Part shown: positions 35,921 through 45,144 of the stretch, piece by piece
Layout of the letters: each line of letters begins with the position of its first letter
Position numbering within the stretch: the stretch's first letter is position 1
From: CAVSWT01 sp963731745
GTDB lineage: Bacteria > Bacteroidota > Ignavibacteria > Ignavibacteriales > Ignavibacteriaceae
Reading direction: 5' to 3'
NCBI GenBank assembly: GCA_963731745.1
Contig: CAVSWT010000010.1
Coordinates: 372,001-436,000 of the forward strand
Length of the DNA: 64,000 nt
Notes under the pieces: generated by a model
Database searches by the model: none
Told to the model about the DNA's origin: nothing
The model's input: only the letters and a program-made list of their open reading frames with translations
Translations under genes and position numbers: made by a program

Positions 35921-36397
35921 ATGTTTAGTGAAGATACATTCAGGTTCATGTATGCGGCTTTAAGAGAAGCTGAAAAAGCGATGGAAGATGATGAAATTCC
36001 AATTGGCGCAGTTGTGGTCCATCAAAATAAAATAATTGGAAAAGGATATAACCAGGTTTTAAAATTAAACGATGCAACCGCCCATGCAGAAATGCTTGCA
36101 ATCACTGCCGCATCTAATAATTTAAATAATTGGAATCTAAGTGAATGCGATATTTTTGTTACACTTGAACCATGTGTTATGTGCACGGGCGCTTTAATGG
36201 CAAGCAGGATCAGAAGTATTTATTTTTCCGCTTACGACACTAAATTTGGAGCTTGCGGATCTATTTACAATATTGCTGAAGAAGGTAAAACTAATCATAA
36301 AGCAAAAGTATATTCAGGAATGCTAGCGGATGAAAGTAAGCAGCTGTTAAAGTTCTTTTTTGATAATTTAAGAATCAAACAAAGTAAAAAGAAATAA
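35921..36397 (+). CDS. tadA: tRNA-specific adenosine deaminase
   Basis: 158 residues from ATG 35921 (MFSEDTFRFMYAALREAE). The longer in-frame start at 35867 falls in the tRNA terminator. The zinc-deaminase motifs are TAHAEMLAI (His ligand and catalytic Glu) and TLEPCVMCTGALMASRI (PCxxC ligands). FGACGSIYNI is typical of TadA. It converts A34 of tRNA-Arg(ACG) to inosine. The adjacency to that tRNA gene is notable. Confidence 0.93.
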   Translation: MFSEDTFRFMYAALREAEKAMEDDEIPIGAVVVHQNKIIGKGYNQVLKLNDATAHAEMLAITAASNNLNNWNLSECDIFVTLEPCVMCTGALMASRIRSIYFSAYDTKFGACGSIYNIAEEGKTNHKAKVYSGMLADESKQLLKFFFDNLRIKQSKKK

Positions 36398-36495
36398 TTG
36401 TTCAAAATAAAAATCACAACTCTTTTTCATATTCAAGCTAATCTTGATTAAAAGAGTTAATAATAATAACTTGTAACTAAAAAATGGGAAATTTG

Positions 36496-37170
36496 ATGCG
36501 TTTTATTTTATTCGGCGCACCGGGGGTTGGAAAAGGCACACAAGCAAAAATCTTGTCTTCCAAACTAAACATTCCGCATATTTCAACGGGTGATATTCTA
36601 AGGGCTGCAGTGAAAAATAAAACTCCCCTCGGCATTAAAGCAAAAAAGACAATTGATGCCGGAGAGTTGGTACATGATGACATTATGATAGGCATTATTA
36701 ACGATGCAATAACTCAACAGCAATGTAAAAAGGGATTTATACTTGATGGATTTCCACGTACCACAACTCAAGCTGAAGATTTGGAGCAATTATTAAAAGA
36801 TATGAAAATTCCGGATTTACAACTGGTTATTTTAAAAGCAAATGAAGATGAAATTGTAAAGAGGCTAACTAATCGAAGAGCATGTAAAGTCTGCCACAAT
36901 ATATTTGTTTATAATGATATTAAGGACAAATTAACTTGCCCTAATTGCGGCGCTGAAAATAGTTTTTATCAGAGAGATGATGATAAAGAAGAAGTAATCA
37001 GGAGAAGATTAGAAATATACGCTACTGAAACAAGGCCTGTTGTAAAATATTTTGAAGACAAAAATAAAGTAATTCGCATTAATGCATTAAATTCTATCAA
37101 TCAGGTTACCGAGGATATTCTTTCAGCATTGAAAGAAAAATTCGGCAGCAACATTACGCTTTCTGCTTAA
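36496..37170 (+). CDS. adk: Adenylate kinase, zinc-LID type
   Basis: About 224 residues from ATG 36496 (MRFILFGAPGVGKGTQA). An in-frame ATG at 36484 is possible, but the GGGA just ahead of 36496 is better spaced as its ribosome-binding site. The P-loop is GAPGVGKGTQAK, the NMP-binding part contains STGDILRAAV, and DGFPRTTTQAE follows. The LID carries two CxxC pairs (ACKVCHN and LTCPNCG), i.e. a zinc-stabilised lid. Its 3' end overlaps ftsE tail to tail by 17 bases. Confidence 0.95.
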   Translation: MRFILFGAPGVGKGTQAKILSSKLNIPHISTGDILRAAVKNKTPLGIKAKKTIDAGELVHDDIMIGIINDAITQQQCKKGFILDGFPRTTTQAEDLEQLLKDMKIPDLQLVILKANEDEIVKRLTNRRACKVCHNIFVYNDIKDKLTCPNCGAENSFYQRDDDKEEVIRRRLEIYATETRPVVKYFEDKNKVIRINALNSINQVTEDILSALKEKFGSNITLSA

Positions 37171-37825
37171 TAACTGCTTTAAGCGCTTTACCATCCTGAA
37201 TTTTATAAATTTTAGCTTTATAACGCTTTACAATATCATAATTGTGAGTTGCAAATAATATTGCCGTGCCTCTGGCATTTATTTTTAACAATATCTCCAA
37301 AATTTCTTGGGATGTTTCTGGATCCAAATTTCCGGTGGGTTCATCTGCTAAAATTAAAACAGGCTCATTTACCAAAGCTCTTGCAATTGCCACACGCTGC
37401 TTTTCTCCACCGGATAATTCATCAGGCATACTATTTTTTCTGTGAACTAATCCAACATCTGACAATGCATTATTTACTCGCCTTTTCACTTCTTTTGATG
37501 GTGCGTTTAATACTTCCAGAACGAACGCAATGTTTTCAAAAATACTTCTATCTCTTAATAGCTTAAAATCCTGAAAGACAATTCCAAGTTTACGTCTCAG
37601 TTCAGGGAGATCACTTGGTTTAATGGTTTTAGAATTATATTTATCAAATTGAACGTATCCCAATGAAGGGATAACATTCATGTAGATCATCTGCAGCAAT
37701 GTGCTTTTGCCTGATCCGCTCTTCCCTATCAAAAAACTAAAATCGCCTGCATCCAATTCTAAATTTAAATTTGTAAAAACGTTTTGGCTGGGATAACTAT
37801 AATCTACGTTATTAATTGAAAGCAT
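37154..37825 (-). CDS. ftsE: Cell-division ABC ATPase FtsE
   Basis: 223 residues. Walker A LIGKSGSGKSTLLQMIY, Q-loop VFQDFKLLRDRSIFENIAF, signature LSGGEKQRVAIARAL and Walker B VLILADEPTGNLD with H-loop ATHNYD. The LLxDRSxxENIAF block and length mark FtsE rather than LolD. FtsE with FtsX controls peptidoglycan hydrolases at the septum. ftsX is not adjacent; the upstream neighbour is a methyltransferase 3 bases away. Separation of ftsE and ftsX is common in Bacteroidota relatives. Confidence 0.9.
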   Translation of the reverse strand: MLSINNVDYSYPSQNVFTNLNLELDAGDFSFLIGKSGSGKSTLLQMIYMNVIPSLGYVQFDKYNSKTIKPSDLPELRRKLGIVFQDFKLLRDRSIFENIAFVLEVLNAPSKEVKRRVNNALSDVGLVHRKNSMPDELSGGEKQRVAIARALVNEPVLILADEPTGNLDPETSQEILEILLKINARGTAILFATHNYDIVKRYKAKIYKIQDGKALKAVIKQKA

Positions 37826-37827
37826 AA

Positions 37828-38568
37828 TTAATTTCTTTTTTTGATTAAGAATTGAACCCTATCCGAACTACTTTTGCCATCATTAAATGTGAAAGCTTCA
37901 AAACAATTTATTACATAAAAACCAGTACGGTCAAGCAAATCAAAATAAGTTTCAAAAGGATAAATTTTTTGTAAATGAACTTCTTTAAAAATCGTTCCTT
38001 CCTTATTTATTTCAAAACTATTTTTATGAATTCTAGATTTTTTATTGTACTCACTTTTCTGTTCAAAATGAATTTTATGATAAATACCTTTTCTAAATGA
38101 ATATCGAAGATGTTTATAACTATTATTTTCGAGGCTAACATCAAAAGTGCAGATTCCATTATTATTTAAATAAAAATGAAGTACATTAAAATGATTCATA
38201 AGTTCTTTTTCAGAAAGTATGTAATTCACACTGTCGAAGGTTGAGTAAATTAAATCAAATTTAGTTTTGAAAGGCAGGTCAACCATGCTGCAGCATATTT
38301 TGGGTATATTTTTATGCGTTTTCTGCTGAAGCATTCTCAATGAAATATCGGTAACCACTAAATTAGGATAACGCTTAATAAAATATTTTGAAAAGCTGCA
38401 ATTGCCGGCAGCTAGTTCTAACACTTTAGACTTGGATTTTATATGTTTTTTAGTAATCGAATAAATGTAATCAGACCAGTATTTATAATCTACGCTTCTC
38501 ATCAAATAGTCATAAATAGAAGCAACCTCATTATAAATTTTACTTTGATTTTTCCTTGGCATTTGCAA
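37828..38568 (-). CDS. Class I SAM-dependent methyltransferase
   Basis: 246 residues. YNEVASIYDYLMRSVDYKYW leads into a Rossmann methyltransferase with motif I VLELAAGNCSFSKYF and motif II VVTDISLRMLQQ. DLIYSTFDSVNYIL sits at the post-II position. The glycine motif is short (ELAAGNC, not ExGxGxG), as in several small-molecule methyltransferases. Substrate unknown. The start overlaps the end of pdxA by 29 bases; an inner ATG at 38560-38562 is also possible. Confidence 0.8.
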   Translation of the reverse strand: MQMPRKNQSKIYNEVASIYDYLMRSVDYKYWSDYIYSITKKHIKSKSKVLELAAGNCSFSKYFIKRYPNLVVTDISLRMLQQKTHKNIPKICCSMVDLPFKTKFDLIYSTFDSVNYILSEKELMNHFNVLHFYLNNNGICTFDVSLENNSYKHLRYSFRKGIYHKIHFEQKSEYNKKSRIHKNSFEINKEGTIFKEVHLQKIYPFETYFDLLDRTGFYVINCFEAFTFNDGKSSSDRVQFLIKKRN

Positions 38569-39564
38569 TTCTGTTATTAACTATATTTTCAGCGTAATGA
38601 TATGCTTCTAATATACTTAATTCATTCGCTAAATTTTTGCCTGCAATATCAAACGCAGTTCCATGGTCAGGTGATGTTCTTACAATCGGCAGGCCAGCTG
38701 TATAATTAACTCCTGACGAAAAGTTAAGCATTTTGAATGGGATTAATACTTGGTCATGATACATACCAATTACAATATCAAAATTTTTATAAGAATGATT
38801 TGCAAAAAATGCATCCGGAACAAATGGCCCTGTGATATTAACTTTTTTCTTAAATTTTTTGATAATTGGTTCTATAATATTTTTTTCCTCATCGCCTATT
38901 AAACCATTTTCGCCTGCATGTGGATTTAGTCCTAAAACAGCAATTGATGGTGATTTTATATTGAAATCTTTGTTCATCGAATTGATAATAACTTCCAATT
39001 TATCGGAAATTAATTCTTTGCTAATCAATGATGAAACTTCTTTAATAGGTTTATGAATAGTTATAAGTGCAGCATTCATTTTCTTTGAAAGGAACATCAT
39101 TATAAAATTCTGATTTTGCTCTTTTTGAAAACTTTTCGCTGCACCATTTGGCATACATTTCAGTATGTCCAGGGAAGTTAATTCCAGCAAGGTTTATACT
39201 TGTTTTTGAAATTGGTGCTGTAATAACTGCATCTGCATTTTTATTAGTTAAAAAGTCAAATGATAATTTGATTGCATTAAAAGATGTAAAGCCTGCTTCT
39301 TTGGTTGGAGTTCCCCATTTTTGATTCACATTTTGCAGCGGAACAATCGTTACCTTATTATTATTCTTGATGTCTATGAGAGTTTGAAAATCCGAAATCA
39401 AATTTAGGTTTAACAATTTTTGAAACGTCGTTAAAAATATTTTCCGGGCAAATAAAAACAAATTGATTTTTAGTTCTCCCCTTTATTATTCTGTTTAAAG
39501 TTTTGATAACTATTTCTGGCCCAATGCCGTTAATATCGCCGCAGGTAAATACAAATTTACTCAT
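38540..39564 (-). CDS. pdxA: 4-hydroxythreonine-4-phosphate dehydrogenase, two frameshifts
   Basis: Reconstructed to about 341 residues. It begins MSKFVFTCGDINGIGPEIVIK (PdxA opening GDPxGIGPE-like) and slips near 39390. It continues NQKWGTPTKEAGFTSFNAIK and ADAVITAPISKTSINLAG with FPGHTEMYAKW, and slips again near 39095. It resumes MNAALITIHKPIKEVS, ending with GLNPHAGENGLIGDEE, GPFVPDAFF, GMYHDQVLIPFK and RTSPDHGTAFDIAGK. The metal and substrate histidines (GHTE, YHDQ, DHGTAFD) are all present. PdxA acts in the DXP-dependent pyridoxal phosphate pathway. The breaks look like single-base indels. Confidence 0.85.
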
Positions 39565-39567
39565 CTA

Positions 39568-40853
39568 TCAACTATCTTGTAAAGAAAAGTTCCCGGTGCC
39601 ATTTAGATCGGTAAAAACAAATTTGTGTTTCGGATTTTCATAGAACCAAGTTTCTACGATTTTTCCTTTTTCATTCGAAAACCTATCAATCTTTTGCGGC
39701 TTCCCGAATTGAATAAATATTTTTCCTCTATCCGTATCTACACCACTCTTACCGCCTAATTGTTGAAAAATTTTTTGCCGCGTAATCAACTCTGGAATAA
39801 TATTCTTTCATCAAAGGATTATAAGCTGTATTTGGAGTGGGATCATTTTTTGTCCAATATTTAAAAAGAACTTTTGGGTAATCGTCATCTTTTTCGTCGA
39901 GCATACCGTCAATTACTTTTTTATCGTCTGCATACTTTAATGCTTTAATTGCAAATTCAGGATCGGTTAAAGAAATTGGCTTATTAAACCATCTGACATT
40001 TAAATTAAAAACTCTTTTAGAATTTTTAATATTTTCATTCGAGACGATTAAAGTCAAATCACCTTCAAACAACTTATTGCTGAAATCTTCCAATATAAAA
40101 TTATTTGTTTGAAATTTATCGTTAGAATTATTTAAAATAATTTTATCGCCGCACTGATTTATTGATAAGGAAGAACGAATAATATTTATCAATTTCGGAG
40201 ATTGAAACTGTATCTTTGTTATTCAGCATAACAACTTTTAATTTTGATATGCTTGTATCGGTAACAGGAAGAATTATTTTATAATTATTTTCATCAAAAG
40301 GAATGCTTCCACCAAAATTTGTAACTTCGTATTTCTCTTCGCCATCGCATAAATATTTATTGGAATTTATAATTAAAGGCTGGTTATAATTTTTAGATGA
40401 AAACTTATCCGGGTATAAAATTATTTCTCGAGATTTCATCTCGATGTTAGAATTAATATCTGTAAAAACCGGAATCAAATTATAATTCCCTTTTTTAATT
40501 TTAAAATTCATTAACCCTTCTGCATATAAATCATCACTATTTGTCTCTTCAAAACTATCAACCTTTATTCTTTTTTCATCCAATTGCCTTGTAACAAAAT
40601 TTGAATTAGAATCTTCTACTTCAACAGAAATACTGTAACCAGCTTTGTAATAACTATCTACTTTCTCAAATACAATTCGGTTATAAGGAATTCGATATGA
40701 GTAATAAACATTAAATAAGGAATCCGCCGAAAGAATATTTATTTCAGAAAAAAATGTTTGAAATGGATTATTAGGGGGCTTGTTAAAGCTTCGTTGACCG
40801 AATGTAACTGTTGAAAGAGCTGCAGCAAAAATAATTAAATAAATATTTTTCAT
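39568..40853 (-). CDS. GWxTD-domain exported protein, two frameshifts
   Basis: About 428 residues when corrected. A signal peptide (MKNIYLIIFAAALSTVTFGQ) is followed by a beta-rich N-terminal half that ends in the first frame at 40143. The second frame carries SLTDPEFAIKALKYADD and VLFKYWTKNDPTPNTAYNPL, the GWxTD-type W-T-D/N block. The third carries GGKSGVDTDRGKIFIQFGKP, typical of the GWxTD family (TIGR03514) of Bacteroidota and Chlorobi. Its function is unknown and an envelope location is inferred. It is 3 bases from pdxA. Slips are near 40170 and 39780. Confidence 0.8.
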
Positions 40854-41582
40854 AATTTTTTTATTCTAAAGATTATGTTTTTCAATTACTTATGCAAGGT
40901 TAAATAATATGTACAAATGCCGGTTATTCAAAAATAAAAAATTAACTAGTACATTTTTGTATCATAACAAAACATTGTCCCGATAAAAATAAACAATAGC
41001 CGATTATTTCAAACTATTTATCTAAAAAGATGAGAAAATTGACAAAAATAAATTGGCACAATTTATACAACTTCTATTGGTGAAAAATATAAGCTTATTC
41101 AATAAATCATTGATTATCAAAATATTGTAGAAAATATAATTACAATAATTCTATTTGGAATTTCCATGAGGCCTGTTTTTACATCTATTATACGAGTGGT
41201 GTTGCTCCTGACTTTTTTTGATATCTACTCTTATTGAAAATATTATGGTTGCTAAAATATTAGTAATTGATGATGTTGAAATCTTCTCAGAATACTTAAA
41301 ACTCTATCTTCAAAAAATTACTAGAAAAAATTGATTATAGCCGCTGACTGACAATCAGCGTTAATTTTATGCGAATATTAAAGATGTCGATTGTTGAGGA
41401 AGAAAATTTGGAAACAACTTTTGGATTTTTTAGAAGGGAGATAAATTCTGTTTTCAAATTTCCACAAAATCGCATCCATATTTTTTAAAGGAAAAAGTTC
41501 AATTATCTTATTGAACCAGTTCAATATTTAAACTGAATGAATAAAAATAACAAAAAATAGTGAATTTATAGAGATTTTTAAT
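40854..41582. other. Long spacer with gene remnants between the GWxTD gene and the pilus locus
   Basis: About 730 bases of AT-rich DNA between divergent transcription units. Besides the receiver fragment at 41245-41334 I see only short open frames without coding character (for example 41374-41484). A TTGGCAC sequence at 41052-41058 resembles a sigma-54 -24 element but lacks a proper -12 GC at the right spacing. Confidence 0.4.
41245..41334 (+). pseudogene. Receiver-domain N-terminal fragment
   Basis: ATG 41245 opens MVAKILVIDDVEIFSEYLKLYLQ then KITRKN and a stop, 29 codons in all. ILVIDDVE is the first strand and acid pocket of a response-regulator receiver, but the phosphoacceptor strand and the rest of the domain are missing. 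I cannot follow a convincing continuation in other frames up to 41480. It is probably the remnant of a response regulator that sat ahead of the pilus locus. Confidence 0.5.
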
Positions 41583-41597
41583 TGGCATTCATGTTGC
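41583..41597 (+). promoter_or_regulatory. Sigma-54 (RpoN) promoter of the pilus-like locus
   Basis: TTGGCATTCATGTTGC at 41582-41597 has the invariant GG and GC separated by exactly 10 bases, with good -24 (TTGGCA) and -12 (TTGC) elements. Transcription would start about 12 bases further on, near 41609, leaving a leader of roughly 40 bases before the first pilin-like gene. Sigma-54 control with an NtrC-type activator such as PilR is well known for pilin genes. Confidence 0.75.
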
Positions 41598-41641
41598 CTA
41601 TATCACAATTGCTAGATGAAAACTATTATTTTAAGTAATTT

Positions 41642-41648
41642 AGGAGGG
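41642..41648 (+). promoter_or_regulatory. Strong Shine-Dalgarno sequence of the first pilin-like gene
   Basis: AGGAGGG two bases before the ATG at 41651. It is one of the strongest ribosome-binding sites in the window, although unusually close to the start. Confidence 0.6.
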
Positions 41649-41650
41649 TA

Positions 41651-42163
41651 ATGACAAATATACAAATGATATTAGCTCTTGGGGCAATGATTTTACTTAC
41701 CATTTTAATTACAAATGTTAACAAAAATTCATTAAACACTGAAGATGTAATGTATGATTCCAATTTTGGAATTACTGCTACGTCTATCGCCTCCTCTATT
41801 ATAGAAGATGCCAGCAAAAAAAGATTTGATAATATCTATTATATAGATTCCACTACTGTTTACAATCCAAGTTTATTTACCTCAGCCGGAGCTTTAGGTG
41901 TTGAAACAGGTGAAGATATAACTGATCCCAAGACATTTAATGATTTTGACGATTATGATCACTATACTGGGGTAGATAGTACCATGCCTTCTGCAATATT
42001 TAATTTTTCATGCAGAGTGTATTATGTGAATGATAATGACCTTGATAATTCAACAAATTCTCAGACATACCATAAAAAAATAACTGTAAGAGTTTGGAGT
42101 AAATCAATGAAAGACACTATGGTTATGTCATCAATTTATAGCTATTGGAATTTTTTACCTTAA
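41651..42163 (+). CDS. Pilin-like membrane-anchored protein 1 (minor pseudopilin-like)
   Basis: 170 residues and the only intact gene of the pilin group. A single N-terminal hydrophobic helix (MTNIQMILALGAMILLTILIT, residues about 5-22) is followed by an extended extracytoplasmic domain rich in Asp, Asn, Ser and Tyr. That domain ends in a beta region (TYHKKITVRVWSKSMKD). The layout is that of a pseudopilin, but there is no short basic leader, no G/F cleavage motif and no Glu at mature position 5. It is first in the locus, 41 bases after the predicted sigma-54 transcription start. A structural subunit or assembly factor role is inferred from position and topology. Confidence 0.6.
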   Translation: MTNIQMILALGAMILLTILITNVNKNSLNTEDVMYDSNFGITATSIASSIIEDASKKRFDNIYYIDSTTVYNPSLFTSAGALGVETGEDITDPKTFNDFDDYDHYTGVDSTMPSAIFNFSCRVYYVNDNDLDNSTNSQTYHKKITVRVWSKSMKDTMVMSSIYSYWNFLP

Positions 42164-42172
42164 GGCAAAATT

Positions 42173-42848
42173 ATGGGTGCAGCAACAATTTTAGACATAT
42201 TAGGTTCAACGATAGTAGGAGGATTACTTCTCTTTATTCTATTTAATATGAACAATAATGCCACACAAAATACTTATAATTTTAGCGGTGAATTAATACT
42301 TCAGCAGAATTTAGTAACTACTGTTGAAGTTCTTGAATATGATTTTAGAAAAATTGGGTATTGTGAAGATCCTTCTGTGCTGCCATTTCCCGAAACAGAT
42401 GCTATTCTATGTGCCGATACTAGCAATATAAAATTTTTAACTGATTTAATGGAACCTCCTTACAATAATCCTCATGGTGATGGTACTTTAGATACAATAC
42501 AATATTTTCTTGGTCCAACATCTGATATTAACAGGAACTCCTAATCCTAATGATAGAATGCTTTACAGAGTAGTAAATGGAGTAACAAAAGGAGTAAATC
42601 TTGGAATAACAGGATTTAGAATTAGATATTATAAAGATTCATCGATAGCTTCAGGCAGTACTACTCTTGCAGAAATTTAACCTGGAGATTTACCAAAAAC
42701 ATGGGTAGCTGGAACTCCTACAGGAATTACAGCAATGCAGATTGATATCAAAGTTGAAAATACTGCTGCTTATGATGCAGGTAATAATCCATATCGAAGT
42801 GCGTTTTGGAGACAAATAAGATTATCTTCAAGAAATTTAAAACGTTAA
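42173..42848 (+). pseudogene. Pilin-like protein 2 (PilW-like), frameshift and in-frame stop
   Basis: The N-terminus MGAATILDILGSTIVGGLLLFILFNM is one hydrophobic helix. Next come ELILQQNLVTTVEVLEYDFRKIGY and DTIQYFLGPTSD, resembling PilW/PilJ-type minor pilins that follow a LEyDfRkiGY pattern. The frame slips near 42535 and resumes TPNPNDRMLYRVVNG and FRIRYYKDSS. An in-frame TAA lies at 42678-42680, and the rest (AMQIDIKVENTAAYDAG, then YRSAFWRQIRLSSRN) ends at 42848. Corrected length is about 225 residues. It lies 9 bases after pilin-like gene 1. Confidence 0.6.
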
Positions 42849-42863
42849 ACTAAGAGGCATATT

Positions 42864-44224
42864 ATGTCTGGAAAAGCTGTTATTGATAATAGTTATAGGA
42901 TTTACATTGATATTCCTGGTAATGGGATATTTCTGGGGTGGATTAGCAACAAAATCAGTGGATAATCATGTCTCATATTATAAAACAACTATTGCTCATA
43001 ATATTGCTGTAAGCGGAGCAAATATAGGATTACAAAAAGTTATTCGAAGATTCTACATTGGGTATGTGATATATGTCAAATAGAGATTTTGAAAATGGTG
43101 AAATGAATGTTGATATTACAGCACTTAGGTCCAACTTACAGAACTCTAACTTCTAAAGGGACATTTCCATGAGGTAGTTATGAAGAACAAATTGTTAAAG
43201 TAAAATTAATGCGTGATCAGACTTCCTTAGCTAAATATGCTTGGTTTATTCCTTCAGTTTCAACTGGCAGCGTTACACAATAGACCCTGGATAACTGGCG
43301 ATTCTATTTGGGGTGGTTTTCATTCCAATCAATTTCTTGTATGTGGATGGTGATCCAGTATTTTTTGGAAAAGTTACAACATTAAAAGGAATTAAAGATT
43401 TAGGTACAGATTCTGATCCACAATTTTTAGGTGGATATGCAGATGGAATTAAAGTTGACTGGACAAAAAGTATGCATTATCCTAATTACGCAACTATTGC
43501 CGGTGCAGGAGCAAGTTTTAATAAAGATCTTTGGTTAAATTTTAATGCTAGATGGTACTGTAACTTATAGAGTTGGAACTAAAAATAATGCAGGGCAGGA
43601 TAGCTCAAATTATGGTTCTCCCACTACTGTACCTTTATCATACTTTGGCACCTAATGGAGTAATTTATGTCGATAAAGAAGATATTCATATTATCAGGCA
43701 CTTTAAGCGGAAAAGTAACTGTAGTTGCAGAAGGAAGTTCAGGTGGTGGATCAGGAAATGTTTATTTAGAAGGCGATATGGTTTATAAAACTGATCCAAT
43801 GATTCCAAATGGATCAGGTGGTTATATGGTAAATCCGGCATCACTTGATGCAGATGGAAAACCATTAGATTTATTAGGAATAATCGCTACTAACAATATT
43901 TATGTTTCAACAGCCGGAAATTTAGGTGGTCAAGAAAATAATGTAATAGACCATGATATACATATTGATGGCGGAATTTTTTGTAATTCCGGCGGTTTTA
44001 GCGTACAGAATTTAGGTTCTTCTCCAGTGAATGTTCCGCTTGGGAGTATTTATTTACAAGGTTCAATGACTGCAGGAAAAGAAGAAATTGTAGCTCAATT
44101 TAGCGGAAACACTTTAACTGCGGGTTATAATAGAAATGTAATTTTTGATGAAAGATTTGCAACTGGACCACCAACCTGGTTTCCTTATTTGGATTATTAT
44201 AGAGCTATTTCTTGGCTGGAGTAA
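42864..44224 (+). pseudogene. DUF4900/PilX-like pilus-associated protein, many frameshifts and stops
   Basis: The start MSGKAV joins after a slip to IIVIGFTLIFLVMGYFWGG, the one place where a GFTLI string resembles a type IV pilin leader, although it lies inside the hydrophobic helix. Recognisable pieces then follow in changing frames: AVSGANIGLQKV, FENGEMNVDI, YRTLTSKGTF, YEEQIVKVKL, PWITGDSIWGGFHSN and YVDGDPVFFGKVTTLKG. The C-terminal part (42 kDa-type beta helix, GTLSGKVTVVAEGSS and DHDIHIDGGIFCNSGGF) matches DUF4900-like proteins. At least seven slips plus TGA and TAG stops occur in 1.36 kb. Corrected length is about 450 residues. Confidence 0.55.
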
Positions 44225-44318
44225 TTATAATTGAAATTTTGTGTGACAAAAGATGCTGGAAGCTTGATACTTGATCAGATAATTTTTCTAGTTTCTAAAT
44301 CATTGATAATTTTGTATA

Positions 44319-44352
44319 GGTCATTCTTGAAAAAATCTTCGACTGAAAAATC
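44319..44352 (+). repeat. Degenerate copy of dispersed GGTCATTCTGA repeat
   Basis: GGTCATTCTTGA followed by TCTTCGACTGAAAAATCA is an eroded version of the repeat seen intact at 44552-44585 and 46503-46581. A 67-codon open frame across it has no coding character. Confidence 0.5.
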
Positions 44353-44481
44353 ATTTTATGAAAGCGATTTAAAAATTAAGTTCTTTCTTATTTTGAGATG
44401 TATTTATAATCATTTAAGCTGTATATTCTTTTAATATAAGAATTTTAAGGGTGGTACGCTTTTAGGTATAATTAAGATGTT

Positions 44482-44585
44482 TTGTCATTCAGAATTATTG
44501 CTACAAAGAAAATAGATTCTTCACTTCGTTCAGAATGACATTGTGAGAGCTGGTCATTCTGAAGGAGTCTTCAACTGAAGAATCT
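44482..44585. repeat. Dispersed palindromic intergenic repeat, copy A/B
   Basis: 44482-44540 starts TGTCATTCAGAA and ends TTCAGAATGACA (11 of 12 bases inverted match), a short palindromic element. A second unit, GGTCATTCTGAAGGAGTCTT and onward, follows at 44552-44585. The same sequence family recurs at 46503 and 48541, always between genes of the pilus-like locus. The whole gap 44225-44718 holds no gene. Confidence 0.75.
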
Positions 44586-44718
44586 CAAGTAGAAAGTAGA
44601 AACGGTTTAATATATTATTAATAAATAAAAAAATTTTATTCGGAGGGTTTTGAGGGCAATTAAATCTCTCCAATAAATAAATAACTAAATAACTTAAAAC
44701 AAATTAAGGAGTTCTAAT

Positions 44719-45128
44719 ATGGGACAACAACAATTATTGCTAATTGTACTGGGTGTCATTCTTGTTGGTGTGGCAGTAGTACTTGGTATTCAATATTTCT
44801 CTGTTGGTGCTGAAGAAGGTGCTAAAGATGAGTTAGTAGCTCATTCATTAACAATTGGTGCAAATGCACAGCAATGGTTTAAAAAACCAGTTGCTATGGG
44901 TGGTGGTGGAAATACTTTTACTGGCATTTGAGGACTAAATGCTTGACTGATGACAATATTAGCTAAAATTACATACTTCAACTAATGGTACTTATACTAC
45001 CAGTTGCTGGAGATGCAACTGCAATTACAATTACTGCACTTCCAATACTAATGCAGGATTATACTTTGACAAGTGTAAAAACTACAGTTACTCCAGATAC
45101 TATGACTACAATTAATTCAATAAATTAA
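44719..45128 (+). pseudogene. Small pilin-like protein (major-subunit candidate), frameshifted
   Basis: MGQQQLLLIVLGVILVGVAVV begins a very short cytoplasmic leader and one hydrophobic helix. LGIQYFSVGAEEGAKDELVAHSLTIGANAQQWFKKP, an amphipathic helix typical of pilin stalks, follows. The frame breaks after GGNTFTGI near 44930 and again near 44995. The end reads TLTSVKTTVTPDTMTTIN with a stop at 45126-45128. Corrected length is about 135 residues. It has a separate spacer and a good AAGGAG ribosome-binding site (44706-44711), fitting a highly expressed subunit. No G/FTLIE leader and no Glu5 are present. Confidence 0.6.
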
Positions 45129-45144
45129 TAATTTAATATTAATT

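Noticed and set aside
41052..41068. Second sigma-54 site (TTGGCACAATTTATAC)
   Set aside because: The -24 part is good but the -12 GC is missing at the required 10-base spacing.
42864..44224. Stop-codon reassignment (TGA as sense) to explain internal stops
   Set aside because: TAA and TAG stops occur in the same genes, TGA ends intact genes in the window, and most breaks are frameshifts rather than stops.
44231..44434. 67-codon open frame after the DUF4900-like gene
   Set aside because: It begins at TTG without a ribosome-binding site and runs through a degenerate copy of the dispersed repeat; the composition is not protein-like.
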